Shown: positions 17,289 to 26,140, numbered from the stretch's first letter. The stretch is 64,000 nt of DNA from SZUA-584 sp964441275 (GCA_964441275.1 CAYTUG010000005.1:1-64000), one strand, 5' to 3'. The notes: a model not told the origin generated them from the sequence alone. A program made the numbers and translations.

Positions 17289-18413
17289 ATGATAAATCCC
17301 AAACAGTTTTATGATTATCTGCTAACAAAAGATATATCTCTTTTTACGGGAGTGCCCGACTCGCTGCTTAAAAACCTTTGCGCCTGCATAACGGATAACA
17401 GCGCGCCGCATATAATTGCCGCCAACGAAGGAAACGCCGTGTCGATAGCGGCGGGGTTTCATATAGCCACCGGAAAATATGGAGCGGTGTATATGCAAAA
17501 TTCCGGCCAGGGCAACGCGGTAAACCCCTTGATTTCGCTTACCGATAAAGACGTGTACAATATCCCGCTGCTGCTTATCATAGGATGGCGGGGGCAGCCG
17601 GGCGTAAACGACGAGCCTCAGCACAAAAAACAGGGTAAACTCACCCTTGGTTTGCTCGATACAATGAAAATACGCCACTTTGTGCTTGAAGATAATTTCA
17701 AACCGCAAATAGACGCTTGCCATGAATACATGAAACAAGAAAACTTGCCGGTTGCAATTATCGTAAAGGCAGACAGTTTTTCGGAATACAAGCAAACCCC
17801 GGCCGCAAAAAAGTTTGATATGCTGCGCGAGCAGGCGCTGGAACAGATACTAAACCGCTTGGACGGAGACGATTTTATAGTATCTACAACGGGCAAAACA
17901 TCGAGAGAAATTTTCGAGCTGCGGGAAAAGAGAGGCGAAGGGCACGCCAACGATTTTTTAACCGTAGGCTCTATGGGGCACTCGGCTTCTATTGCCTTAG
18001 GAATGGCGTTAGGCGCAAAACAAAACGTTTACTGCATAGACGGAGACGGCTCTTTGCTTATGCACATGGGCGGTTTGGCAATCGCGGCACAAAGCGCTCT
18101 GCCTAATTATAAATACGTTCTCATTAACAACGGCTCGCACGAATCGGTGGGAGGACAGCCTACCGTGGGCTTTGATATAGACATAAAAGCCATACTCAAA
18201 TCGCTCGGGTTCAAACGAGTTTACACCGCGTCAACTAAGCGGCAAACCGCAAACGCAATGCAAAAGCTAAAGGCAAGAAATTTTAGCGCACTAATTATTA
18301 ACGTGTCGCAAGGTTCGAGGCAAAATTTAGGCAGGCCCACAATACCGCCCGAGCAGAACAAGAAGGACATGATGCGGCTTTTCAACAGCAAAAACAATCT
18401 GGAGAATTTTTAA
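17289..18413 (+). CDS. aepY: Phosphonopyruvate decarboxylase
   Basis: Thiamine-diphosphate enzyme that decarboxylates phosphonopyruvate to phosphonoacetaldehyde, pulling the unfavourable PEP mutase reaction forward. The 374 residues match the family; the ThDP motif begins IDGDGSLLMHMGG and ends INNGSHESVGG, and the N-terminal Glu region is seen in AANEGNAVSIAAG. It begins 1 bp after the pepM stop and is followed directly by the fusion gene, so all three are surely one transcript. Confidence 0.95.
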   Translation: MINPKQFYDYLLTKDISLFTGVPDSLLKNLCACITDNSAPHIIAANEGNAVSIAAGFHIATGKYGAVYMQNSGQGNAVNPLISLTDKDVYNIPLLLIIGWRGQPGVNDEPQHKKQGKLTLGLLDTMKIRHFVLEDNFKPQIDACHEYMKQENLPVAIIVKADSFSEYKQTPAAKKFDMLREQALEQILNRLDGDDFIVSTTGKTSREIFELREKRGEGHANDFLTVGSMGHSASIALGMALGAKQNVYCIDGDGSLLMHMGGLAIAAQSALPNYKYVLINNGSHESVGGQPTVGFDIDIKAILKSLGFKRVYTASTKRQTANAMQKLKARNFSALIINVSQGSRQNLGRPTIPPEQNKKDMMRLFNSKNNLENF

Positions 18414-20231
18414 TTGAAAGCAATCATTTTTAATTCCGGGATAGGCAAAAGAATGGGGGAGTTTACGCAAAGCAACCATAAATCGATGGCGCTTCTTGCG
18501 GACGGCGAAACCATATTTGAGCGGCAGATAAGAATACTTGGCGAATGCGGAATCAAAAGCTTTGTAGTCACAACCGGACCGTTTGAGGAGCAGTTAAAAA
18601 GCTGCGTGCAGCGCCGGTTTTCGCATTTGCGGTTTGAGTTTGTACGCAACCCTGTGTTTGACTCCACCAATTACATATATTCTATGCACCTCGCTAAAGG
18701 CTTTTTTGATGAAGCTGCGCTGCTGCTGCACGGCGATCTTGTGTTTAACCGCGCATTGATAACGGCGCTTATAAAAGCTCCCGAGCCTGATTTGGCGTTA
18801 GCGGACAAGACAAAACCGCTGCCCGGCAAAGACTTTAAAGCGCGCATAAAAGAGGGCCGCTTGGCTCAGGTTTCGGTAAACATATTTGATGAGGATTGTT
18901 TTGCTTTCCAGCCTTTATATAAGCTTAGCGTAAAAACGCTGGCGGCGTGGGCGGATCGCGTGGAAAAGTTTATAGCGGCAGGCAACGATAAGGTATACGC
19001 CGAAGACGCGCTCAACGAGATATTAAAAAGCCTCGATATTAAAATACACTCGTACGAAAACGACTTTATCGATGAAGTGGATACCCCGCAGGATTTGCAG
19101 CGCGTCTGCGAGCAGATCCGGCAGTTTGATTTTGACGAGCAGCAAATTTTCAATTCGGATTATGACTTTTTAAGAATACCCGAAATACTAAAAAAAAGCG
19201 GCGCCAAACGCCCGATGCTCGTATGCGGCAAATCTTTCGACAACCTGTTTATAAGCAGTTTCTTCGCAAACCTCAACATAGATTTTGTCAGGTTTTCGGG
19301 GTTCTCGCCCAACCCTAAGTATGAAGAAGTGGCTTTGGGCGTCGAGCTGTTTAAACGGCAGGGATGCGATTTTATCGTTTCGGTGGGCGGGGGAAGCGCT
19401 ATCGACACCGCCAAAAACATCAAGCTTTTTTCCGCTCTCGACAGGGACAAAAACTATCTGGAACAGCCTTTGAAATACTCCCCCGTAAAGCATATAGCGA
19501 TGCCCACCACCGCGGGGACGGGCAGCGAATCGACAAGATTCAGCGTGCTTTATTACAAAGGTGAAAAACAATCGATAGCGCACGATTGCATACTGCCCGA
19601 ATACGCGATACTTGAGCCCAAGCTTTTGGAAACGCTGCCGGACTACCATAAAAAAGCCGCCATGATGGACGCCTTGTGCCAGTGTATAGAGGCGATGTGG
19701 TCGGTAAACAGCAACGAAAAATGCCGCCAGTACGCCAAAGCCGGGATCGAGCTTGCGCTTTCAAATAAGATGGGGTATTTGAACGGCAAAAAGCAAAGCA
19801 TGGCGGCAATGCTGCTTGCCGCCAATTACAGCGGCAGGGCAATAAACATCTCGCAGACCACTGCGGCGCACGCAATGAGCTATAAGCTAACCTCCATGTA
19901 CGGAATAGCGCACGGGCATGCGGCGGCGCTTTGTCTTTCGGCGGTGTGGCGATATATGTTAGGGAATAGCGAGGCTCTTGCAGACTCTTTTGACGCCATA
20001 TCGTCGGCATTTGGCGTTAAAAGCGTAAATGCGGCGCTTAATATGTTCGACGATATGCTCGGTTTTCTTGAGCTTGAGGCGCCTGCTTTAACCAACCCGG
20101 AAGATATCAATATGCTTTCAGATTCAGTTAATCCGGAACGGCTGTCCAACAACCCGGTCGCTTTAACTAAGGGGGTTATAAAAGAACTTTATAAACAGAT
20201 ATTTAAAACAGTATCGCATTTAGCAACCTAA
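18414..20231 (+). CDS. Nucleotidyltransferase fused to iron-type alcohol dehydrogenase (predicted phosphonoacetaldehyde reductase / phosphonate cytidylyltransferase)
   Basis: A 605-residue two-domain protein. Residues 1-235 are an NTP-transferase (LicC/MobA-like) with GIGKRMGEFTQSNHKSMALL and an acidic metal site. Residues ~255-600 are a group III Fe-ADH-like domain with GGGSAIDTAK near 325. Its predicted metal ligands fall at D419, Q423, H486 and H500; the 4/67/81 spacing equals that of FucO-type enzymes, but the second ligand, normally His, is Gln. In phosphonate pathways Fe-ADH homologs (PhpC/FomC type) reduce phosphonoacetaldehyde to 2-hydroxyethylphosphonate; the partner domain would activate it as CMP-HEP (inference). 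TTG start at 18414 directly after the aepY stop, behind GGAG. Confidence 0.85.
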   Translation: MKAIIFNSGIGKRMGEFTQSNHKSMALLADGETIFERQIRILGECGIKSFVVTTGPFEEQLKSCVQRRFSHLRFEFVRNPVFDSTNYIYSMHLAKGFFDEAALLLHGDLVFNRALITALIKAPEPDLALADKTKPLPGKDFKARIKEGRLAQVSVNIFDEDCFAFQPLYKLSVKTLAAWADRVEKFIAAGNDKVYAEDALNEILKSLDIKIHSYENDFIDEVDTPQDLQRVCEQIRQFDFDEQQIFNSDYDFLRIPEILKKSGAKRPMLVCGKSFDNLFISSFFANLNIDFVRFSGFSPNPKYEEVALGVELFKRQGCDFIVSVGGGSAIDTAKNIKLFSALDRDKNYLEQPLKYSPVKHIAMPTTAGTGSESTRFSVLYYKGEKQSIAHDCILPEYAILEPKLLETLPDYHKKAAMMDALCQCIEAMWSVNSNEKCRQYAKAGIELALSNKMGYLNGKKQSMAAMLLAANYSGRAINISQTTAAHAMSYKLTSMYGIAHGHAAALCLSAVWRYMLGNSEALADSFDAISSAFGVKSVNAALNMFDDMLGFLELEAPALTNPEDINMLSDSVNPERLSNNPVALTKGVIKELYKQIFKTVSHLAT

Positions 20232-20336
20232 AAACAATCCTGCGTTTCGAAGACTTCCCAGCAGCTAAGTTTTATCAAAAATGCGAGATCTCCAAATGTT
20301 TTTTTGTTAGCATCAACAAAAATTAATAAGCCGCGT

Positions 20337-22877
20337 TTATTTAAACAGCGAATCAAACTGCGCTTTTGCTTCTCTATTGTATTGTGCGGCATCAAAATGA
20401 TAATCCATTTTCCGTCCACCTTCAATAAAGCATTTCATGCCCTTAAGTATACCTTCAGCCGAAAAATCAACCACTATCTGGCCGTTTTCTAAAAACAAGT
20501 CTTTTGCCGTGGTGAAGTTTGAAATAATTATAGGCATGTTAAGCACTCTTGCCTCAAGCACCGCCATGCCAAACCCTTCGTACAGAGAAGGAAATACAAA
20601 ACAATCGCATCGTTTCATCAAACCGAAGGGGTTATTCATCATTCCCGTTAGGATAATTTTATCTTGCAAATTATGATACGCTATTATTTCTTCGAGCGCG
20701 GGCTTAAGGTCTCCCCCGCCTATAATATACAGGCGGCAGGCAGGATAAGTTTTTATCAAGCTGGAAAACGCCTCGATTAAGTTCAAATGGTTTTTTTCCG
20801 CCGACAGCCTGCCCATAGTCACAAAGTTAGTGTCGGCGCCGTCGGGAAGCGGTATTGACATAAGCGCCTTTTCAGCTTCGTCGGTGATCCGCTCGCAATA
20901 AAACTTTGCGCCGTCCCGCTCGTAAATCTCAAACGATCCCGATTTTTTCAGCACCCTTTTGTCGCCTATTAAATTGTTAACGTATGTGAATTTTTCTTCG
21001 GTCTCTTCGTTCGCTAAGCTTTCTCTGTTGCGCTCCATAAGGCTTTTGCCTACCGATACAATCTTATCATACTGCCTGTAAGTTGAAACAGAACTAAAAA
21101 TGTTTCTTCGGGATTGCGTATATGTTTTTTGTTTGGCTTTTTCAGAGTTGTTGGCGTCCGCAAGTAAATCAGTATGCTGCCAAATAATTTTTTTAGGCCC
21201 GGGCACAGCTGCGAAAAGATGAGCAAATAAAGCGGAATACCCCGAATAATTAATCAAATAGTCAAACCTTGCGTCTCCAATACAACGTGTTAATTCACGC
21301 TCAAACAACTTTTTTGGGTAAATCTTGCGCGCAAGCCGGCCTTTCATGCCGTGCTTGTGAATATAGTGCCACCGTAAAGCTTCTGTCAGCGTAACGCAAA
21401 ATCCCCCCAAACGGCAGAACACCCGCACATTTTTGTTTATTTTTTCAAGGTTGGGATAATTCGCTCTTATATTAAAGGCGATAAGCGATACGTCAAATTT
21501 TTTATAGTCTATGCTGTTGAGCCTGTTTATCAGCGTGGTGGTCACGCCATCGGTTTTCAGCACGCCGCCGTATATGAGGATTTTCTTTTTATTGTTGTTC
21601 AAATTTACTGTTCGGTAACTATCACTGTTTTTGTTGAATACGCAGTCCACAATCCTGCTGGCCACTTTGCCGTCTTCATAGGCGCAAAGCTGCGTTTTGA
21701 ATTCTTCGTACTTTTGTTTATACCGCGCATTAATATTTTCGATATCGTTAATCCACCCGGCTATCGTCTCGATATCGTCCGAGCCCGGCCCCGGCAATTC
21801 TTCCGGCTTGAAGCATATGCCTCTGTAACCCTCGTATTCTTTTAGATCGGGAATGTAGAACAACATCGGTTTGCCGGAATTCAGATAGTCGAAAGCAATG
21901 CTCGAATAATCGGATATTAAAATGTCAACGATTGATAAGACCTCGTTGGTATCCATACTTGCAGGTATAAACCTTTTCTTTTCACTTAAAGGCAAGCGAG
22001 CGTATACCAAATGGTGTGGTCTTGTCAATACCTGATATTTATCGCCCGTTTTCACCCGCAGTCTTTGTTCAAAGCTTAACAGGTCCGCTGCGTCAACCTC
22101 AGGGGCAGAGTGGTTTTTACCCTTCCATGTTGGCGCATACAAAATTATCTTTTTATTGCTGTCTACATCAATTCCATACTCTTTTAAACTGCGTAATATT
22201 TGTTCCTTGTTTGCATTTAACAGCAAATCGTTGCGGGGAAATCCTTCTTCGATAATTATCCCATCATACAACCCTTCAAGCTTATATGATTTTTTAAATA
22301 TCCCGCTCATAAACGCATTGGGCGACGTTATATAATCAGCCATCATAAAATTTCTTAGTATGTTCTGGCTTAAAATTATGCCTTGCGGCATATCAAACCC
22401 TAAGGCTTTTAAAGTTGTGCTGTGCCACGTGTTTACGTAAACCTGCCCCTTTTTCTTGGCAAAATATGATGTAAAAGTGGTGTTGTTAATCAGGTATTGC
22501 GCATTCGCCAGTTTTTTAAGGTATCTAAAGCCGAAGTACTTAATAAAAAAAACGTTGCTCTTCTTGTATGCTTTTTTAAGCCTGCGCAGCTCTTGTTTCT
22601 CTCTTATAGCCCAATAATGTTTATAGCCTTTAAAACTTTCGTCGTTTAACAGCTCTTTAAAGATGGCGTACGGGTTGCATATCATGCCCGCCCCGGCGTA
22701 AGATTCGTAAAGAATTGTGTTCGCCTTTATTTTTTGCGTTTTATGATAGCGCAGATACGCCAACCTTTTGAGATTGAAAGCTTTTAATCTTTTGCGCATA
22801 AATTTGTAAGGCCTGCGCAAAACTTTTTTGACCGGCCTTGGCAGCACTTTCGACAGTATTTTTTTGATAAACCTCAT
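20337..22877 (-). CDS. CDP-glycerol glycerophosphotransferase fused to GT4 glycosyltransferase
   Basis: An 846-residue cytosolic/membrane-associated enzyme in two parts. Residues ~60-400 are TagF-like: VNTWHSTTLKALGF, YAPTWKGK, LTRPHH and the nucleotide site SDYSSIAFDYLNSGKPMLFY. Residues ~430-840 are a GT-B glycosyltransferase with GRLSAEKNHLNLIEAF and the donor-site motif SLYEGFGMAVLEA. A basic N-terminus suggests membrane association. An upstream ATG at 22889 is possible, but the ATG at 22877 has GAGG at good spacing. It converges on the phosphonate operon. Probably builds a repeat unit of alternating polyol-phosphate and sugar. Confidence 0.9.
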   Translation of the reverse strand: MRFIKKILSKVLPRPVKKVLRRPYKFMRKRLKAFNLKRLAYLRYHKTQKIKANTILYESYAGAGMICNPYAIFKELLNDESFKGYKHYWAIREKQELRRLKKAYKKSNVFFIKYFGFRYLKKLANAQYLINNTTFTSYFAKKKGQVYVNTWHSTTLKALGFDMPQGIILSQNILRNFMMADYITSPNAFMSGIFKKSYKLEGLYDGIIIEEGFPRNDLLLNANKEQILRSLKEYGIDVDSNKKIILYAPTWKGKNHSAPEVDAADLLSFEQRLRVKTGDKYQVLTRPHHLVYARLPLSEKKRFIPASMDTNEVLSIVDILISDYSSIAFDYLNSGKPMLFYIPDLKEYEGYRGICFKPEELPGPGSDDIETIAGWINDIENINARYKQKYEEFKTQLCAYEDGKVASRIVDCVFNKNSDSYRTVNLNNNKKKILIYGGVLKTDGVTTTLINRLNSIDYKKFDVSLIAFNIRANYPNLEKINKNVRVFCRLGGFCVTLTEALRWHYIHKHGMKGRLARKIYPKKLFERELTRCIGDARFDYLINYSGYSALFAHLFAAVPGPKKIIWQHTDLLADANNSEKAKQKTYTQSRRNIFSSVSTYRQYDKIVSVGKSLMERNRESLANEETEEKFTYVNNLIGDKRVLKKSGSFEIYERDGAKFYCERITDEAEKALMSIPLPDGADTNFVTMGRLSAEKNHLNLIEAFSSLIKTYPACRLYIIGGGDLKPALEEIIAYHNLQDKIILTGMMNNPFGLMKRCDCFVFPSLYEGFGMAVLEARVLNMPIIISNFTTAKDLFLENGQIVVDFSAEGILKGMKCFIEGGRKMDYHFDAAQYNREAKAQFDSLFK

Positions 22878-23044
22878 CCAAAACCTCATTTAACGCTATT
22901 CTAAAACACCGGGATGCTTTTTATAACAAACCGTTTCTTTGTTGCCAGACTTAAAAATAATTTGCAGTGTTTTATAATGTTACAGGTTATATTATCATAA
23001 GCGCATACTCAGTTCAACCGCACAACTCAGCCAAAATAAAAAAA

Positions 23045-23077
23045 AAGGCGGCGGGTCCATTGTTTGCGCCAAGCCTT
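23045..23077 (-). terminator. Terminator of the DtxR-family / NifX-ParA operon
   Basis: On the minus strand AAGGC-TT-GGCG pairs with CGCC-GCCTT (2-nt bulge) and is followed by a long T run, about 43 bp after the regulator's stop. Confidence 0.75.
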
Positions 23078-23119
23078 TTTCATAAATACAATAATCCAAG
23101 CGCGAATAGCAATTTAACT

Positions 23120-23494
23120 TTACTTGACGCGATTTAGGTATTGCTCTAACTTATTTGCCGTGTGCTCGCTTATCGCGTGTTCCATACGGCACGCATCGTG
23201 TTGGGCAATCTTATTATCTACGTTTAGCACGTCTTTCAAAAATGTTTTTAACAGCTCGTTGCGCTTTTTCACCTTTCCGGCAGCGCATTTGCCCAACTCT
23301 GTAAGCATTATCGTGCCATATTTTTGTTTAGCAATATAGCCTGAATCAGCAAGAATATTCATTGCCCTGCTAACGCTGGCGCGCGACACATTTACAGCCT
23401 GCGCAACTTGAAAAGAATGAACGGGCTCGCCGTTTTCGGATAGTTCAAGCAATGCTTTTAAATAATCTTGTGTGGACGGAGATATTTTTTTCAT
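23120..23494 (-). CDS. DtxR/MntR-family metal-dependent regulator
   Basis: A 124-residue regulator: N-terminal winged helix (QDYLKALLELSENG ... VNVSRASVSRAMNILADSG) followed by the metal-binding/dimerisation region with NDxLL-type helix and HDACRMEHAIS, whose Cys, Glu and His match DtxR-family metal ligands. The SH3-like C-terminal domain is absent, as in MntR. It is the last gene of the NifX/ParA cluster (26 bp gap), suggesting iron- or manganese-linked control of these Fe-S proteins, which is inference. Confidence 0.92.
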   Translation of the reverse strand: MKKISPSTQDYLKALLELSENGEPVHSFQVAQAVNVSRASVSRAMNILADSGYIAKQKYGTIMLTELGKCAAGKVKKRNELLKTFLKDVLNVDNKIAQHDACRMEHAISEHTANKLEQYLNRVK

Positions 23495-23520
23495 TGCAAT
23501 CTTTCCGGCATTGTTATCGT

Positions 23521-23910
23521 TTAGCCATTATCATGCACATGATCGCATACTGTTTTTTCAATTCCAAACCCTCGGCCTGCACCCGGCGAACACAGGCTTT
23601 CGCCGCCCATTAGCGCGCCGGTTGCGATTTTTTCAATTACATCTTCAACCGCGCCCTCTATGCCCGCTTTAACTTCTATATCGTACTGACAAAACAAATC
23701 GATCGCCCTTGCGCCTATGCCGCCGCAAACAATTTGTTTTACCCCCCGTTTGAATAAAAACTCGGGTATTGCCCCCGGCGCATGCCCCGGGTTAGCTACC
23801 GTTTCTTTTTTTATTACCTTGTTATCTTCAACGTCCACAAGCGTATATGTCTGGCACCTTCCAAAGTGCGGTGAAACGCTGTCAAAATCGGTCGCTATTG
23901 CTATTAACAT
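23521..23910 (-). CDS. NifX/NifB-C-like (dinitrogenase FeMo-cofactor family) protein
   Basis: A 129-residue protein of the NifX/NafY fold used by cofactor carriers: MLIAIATDFDSVSPHFGRCQ at the start, then the IVCGGIGARAIDLFCQYDIEV core. Outside diazotrophs such proteins are thought to carry Fe-S or metallo-clusters and often accompany Mrp/MinD ATPases. No nitrogenase genes are visible. A Cys/His-containing tail (LCSPGAGRGFG ... CDHVHDNG) may bind metal. Its start overlaps the end of the upstream ParA gene by 7 bp. Confidence 0.9.
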   Translation of the reverse strand: MLIAIATDFDSVSPHFGRCQTYTLVDVEDNKVIKKETVANPGHAPGAIPEFLFKRGVKQIVCGGIGARAIDLFCQYDIEVKAGIEGAVEDVIEKIATGALMGGESLCSPGAGRGFGIEKTVCDHVHDNG

Positions 23911-24782
23911 AATTCCTCCTTACCGTTATCTTTTATATGTTCTTTAAGCTTGCTCCAAAGCTCTTTTATTTGCTCAACCACATCAACAAGCCCCGCTTCA
24001 ACGGGCGTCATCAAGCCCTGTAACGCTTTTATTATTGCAGGCTCAAACTTTATCTTGCCGATTACGGGAACATTGTTCTTTTTGCATTCGCTTTCTATTT
24101 GCGCGCTTATCTGCGGGTTCAAGTCGTACTTATTTATGCACACATAGGCGGGTATTCTAAAATGGCGGGCCACATCAAGCACCCTGAGCAAATCACTTTT
24201 ACCCGACAGCGTAGGTTCGCTCACTACAACCGCAGCATCCGCGCCTGTGATTGAGGCTATTACGGTGCATCCTATTCCGGGCGAGCCGTCAATAAGCTGC
24301 CAAGCCTCACCTTTCTGGTATTCTTTTAGATTTTCTTTTACCTTTGCGACAAGCTTGCCTGAACCTTCTTCCCCTATATCAAGCAAAGCGTGGGAGAACG
24401 TACCTCTTTGGGTGCTGTCCACATAGGTTTCACCCGTCTTTACGTCAACAAGCGAAATGGCGTTTTCGGGGCACACAAGAAAACACGCGCCGCAACCTTC
24501 GCAGTTTATGCTGTCGATTTCAATATCCTCTGTTATTGCGTCAAAACGGCATACCTCTCTGCACAGCCCGCACATATTGCACAGTTTTTTATCTATTTGC
24601 GCCCGTTTCATTGCGTAATAATCCTGTTGGGCAATCCGATTTCCCGGGACTATAATATGCAGATTCGGAGCTTCCACATCGCAATCGGCAAAAATTATAT
24701 CATCCACCAAAAGGCTGAGCGATGCAACTATAGTGCTCTTTCCGGTGCCTCCCTTGCCGCTTATAAAAACAATTTGCTTCAT
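23904..24782 (-). CDS. Ferredoxin-containing ParA/Mrp-type ATPase (first copy)
   Basis: A 292-residue MinD/Mrp-family P-loop ATPase with the deviant Walker A SGKGGTGKSTIVAS and an inserted pair of 4Fe-4S ferredoxin motifs, CNMCGLCREVCRF and CEGCGACFLVCP (about residues 68-110). A DGSPGIGC segment follows. Such proteins are always found as tandem pairs with NifX-like proteins in anaerobes; Fe-S cluster carrier or electron-transfer roles have been proposed without proof. ATGA overlap with the second ATPase upstream. Confidence 0.94.
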   Translation of the reverse strand: MKQIVFISGKGGTGKSTIVASLSLLVDDIIFADCDVEAPNLHIIVPGNRIAQQDYYAMKRAQIDKKLCNMCGLCREVCRFDAITEDIEIDSINCEGCGACFLVCPENAISLVDVKTGETYVDSTQRGTFSHALLDIGEEGSGKLVAKVKENLKEYQKGEAWQLIDGSPGIGCTVIASITGADAAVVVSEPTLSGKSDLLRVLDVARHFRIPAYVCINKYDLNPQISAQIESECKKNNVPVIGKIKFEPAIIKALQGLMTPVEAGLVDVVEQIKELWSKLKEHIKDNGKEELC

Positions 24783-25606
24783 GTTACCGCTCCTGCTCTG
24801 ATTGTTTCGTACAGTTTTAAAAACATTTTTTTATACGGCTTATCCGCATGAACAGGCAATATCCCTTTGGAATAATCCTGCGCTATTTTGCGCGAATAAG
24901 GTATTTTCATAAGTACGGGAATGCCGAGCCGCCCGCAATAATCTTCAATGCTTTTATCGTTTTCCATAGCTTTGTTAATAACTACTCCAAATTTTATGCC
25001 CATTTTTGTAACAAGTTTTACGGCTATCTTTAAGTCGTTTAGGCCAAAAGGAGTAGGCTCGGTTACAAGCACGCAATAATCACAACCGCTTATTGTTTTT
25101 ACAACAGTACATGATGCCCCCGGCGCACAGTCAAGTATCACTGGGGCATCGCTGCGCATCATTTGTTTTAGCCTGCTTATTATAGGTATGGTAATAAGCT
25201 CCCCTATGTTAAGCCTGCCCTGAAGAAACTTGTTTCCTCCGGCTTCAATAACGCCAACTTCTCTTGGCGTTTCGTATACCGCGCCTTTTTTGCACGCTAT
25301 TGTGCACGCGCCGCAGTGGTGGCACATTTGCGGAAAAACAATTATTTTACGCTTAACCGCCGCAAGCGCATTAAACATGCATGCCTTAACGCAATCCCCG
25401 CACCCATCGCACAGCGATTCTTTTATTTTAGGAACTTGCACATACACCTTTTCGGAATGGTCTATATTTGGTTTTAAAAAAAGCGCCCCGTTCGGCTCCT
25501 CTGCGTCGCAGTCGACGTACTGGCATTGCCCAATCGCCACCGCAAGGCTTGCCGATACGGTTGTTTTACCCGTACCGCCCTTTCCGCTTAAAACTGCTAT
25601 TGTCAA
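24779..25606 (-). CDS. Ferredoxin-containing ParA/Mrp-type ATPase (second copy)
   Basis: A 275-residue paralog of its neighbour: Walker A SGKGGTGKTTVSAS, ferredoxin motifs CDGCGDCVKACMF and CHHCGACTIACKK (about residues 63-105), and DCAPGASCT. It overlaps the downstream paralog by 4 bp, implying equimolar translation and a likely heterodimer. Four bp separate it from the NifX-like gene upstream. Confidence 0.94.
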   Translation of the reverse strand: MTIAVLSGKGGTGKTTVSASLAVAIGQCQYVDCDAEEPNGALFLKPNIDHSEKVYVQVPKIKESLCDGCGDCVKACMFNALAAVKRKIIVFPQMCHHCGACTIACKKGAVYETPREVGVIEAGGNKFLQGRLNIGELITIPIISRLKQMMRSDAPVILDCAPGASCTVVKTISGCDYCVLVTEPTPFGLNDLKIAVKLVTKMGIKFGVVINKAMENDKSIEDYCGRLGIPVLMKIPYSRKIAQDYSKGILPVHADKPYKKMFLKLYETIRAGAVT

Positions 25607-25610
25607 TTTG

Positions 25611-25976
25611 TTATCCCCTTTGACCGTGCCGCGCGGGCCCCGGCGCAGTTATCTGTTCCAACGCCCCTTGTAAAAAAAGCTCAACATTCTCTTTTACCGA
25701 AATTTCTTTGCCCCTGTAAACTTTTACGCCGGCGGCGTTTAACACCCTGCTCGCATTAGGGCCGACATTTCCGGTTATGACCGCTTCAACGTTTTTATCG
25801 ACAACCGTTTGTGCGGCGGAAATTCCGGCGCCGCCTGCAGATGCCGCCGCGGCGTTTTCAAGCCCCTCGCCTTTTAACGTTTTTGTATCCACAATAATAA
25901 AAGCCTTCGCTCTTCCAAACCTTAAATCTAACCGGCTGTCCATACCATTCCCTTCAGCTGATACCGCAATAATCAC
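25611..25976 (-). CDS. NifX-like protein, first gene of the Fe-S ATPase operon
   Basis: A 121-residue NifX-fold protein beginning MIIAVSAEGNGMDSRLDLRF, the usual start of this clostridial family. The frame opens 36 bp further upstream, but the GTG at 25976 lies 7 nt after GGGAGG and is preferred. Core region AVITGNVGPNASRVLNAAG. Same proposed role as the second NifX-like gene downstream: a cluster carrier serving the two ATPases. Confidence 0.9.
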   Translation of the reverse strand: MIIAVSAEGNGMDSRLDLRFGRAKAFIIVDTKTLKGEGLENAAAASAGGAGISAAQTVVDKNVEAVITGNVGPNASRVLNAAGVKVYRGKEISVKENVELFLQGALEQITAPGPARHGQRG

Positions 25977-26016
25977 AATTTTACCTCCCAATGGTTTTTG
26001 TTTTATACCCAAAACT

Positions 26017-26045
26017 ATTGTATAACTCTAAAAGGCATATGTCAA
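26017..26045 (-). promoter_or_regulatory. Strong SigA-like promoter of the NifX/ParA/DtxR operon
   Basis: TTGACA and TACAAT on the minus strand with a 17-bp spacer, about 40 bp before the first start codon. Confidence 0.8.
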
Positions 26046-26106
26046 TATCTTTGATGCGGTTGTTTGAAGCCGAATAAATTTGAAATGGATGTTGTTGCTT
26101 GTAGGG

Positions 26107-26140
26107 GAGGCTGCGCGGTAAAGCCTTTATGCGCAGCCTC
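26107..26140 (-). terminator. Perfect hairpin after the fatty-acid operon
   Basis: GAGGCTGCGC and GCGCAGCCTC pair perfectly over 10 bp with a 14-nt loop, 9 bp past the fabZ stop. No U-run follows, so it may stabilise the 3' end or terminate inefficiently into the NifX operon. Confidence 0.5.

Noticed and set aside
23521..25976. Nitrogen fixation locus
   Set aside because: Only NifX-fold carriers and ParA-type ATPases are present; no nitrogenase structural or NifB/E/N genes.
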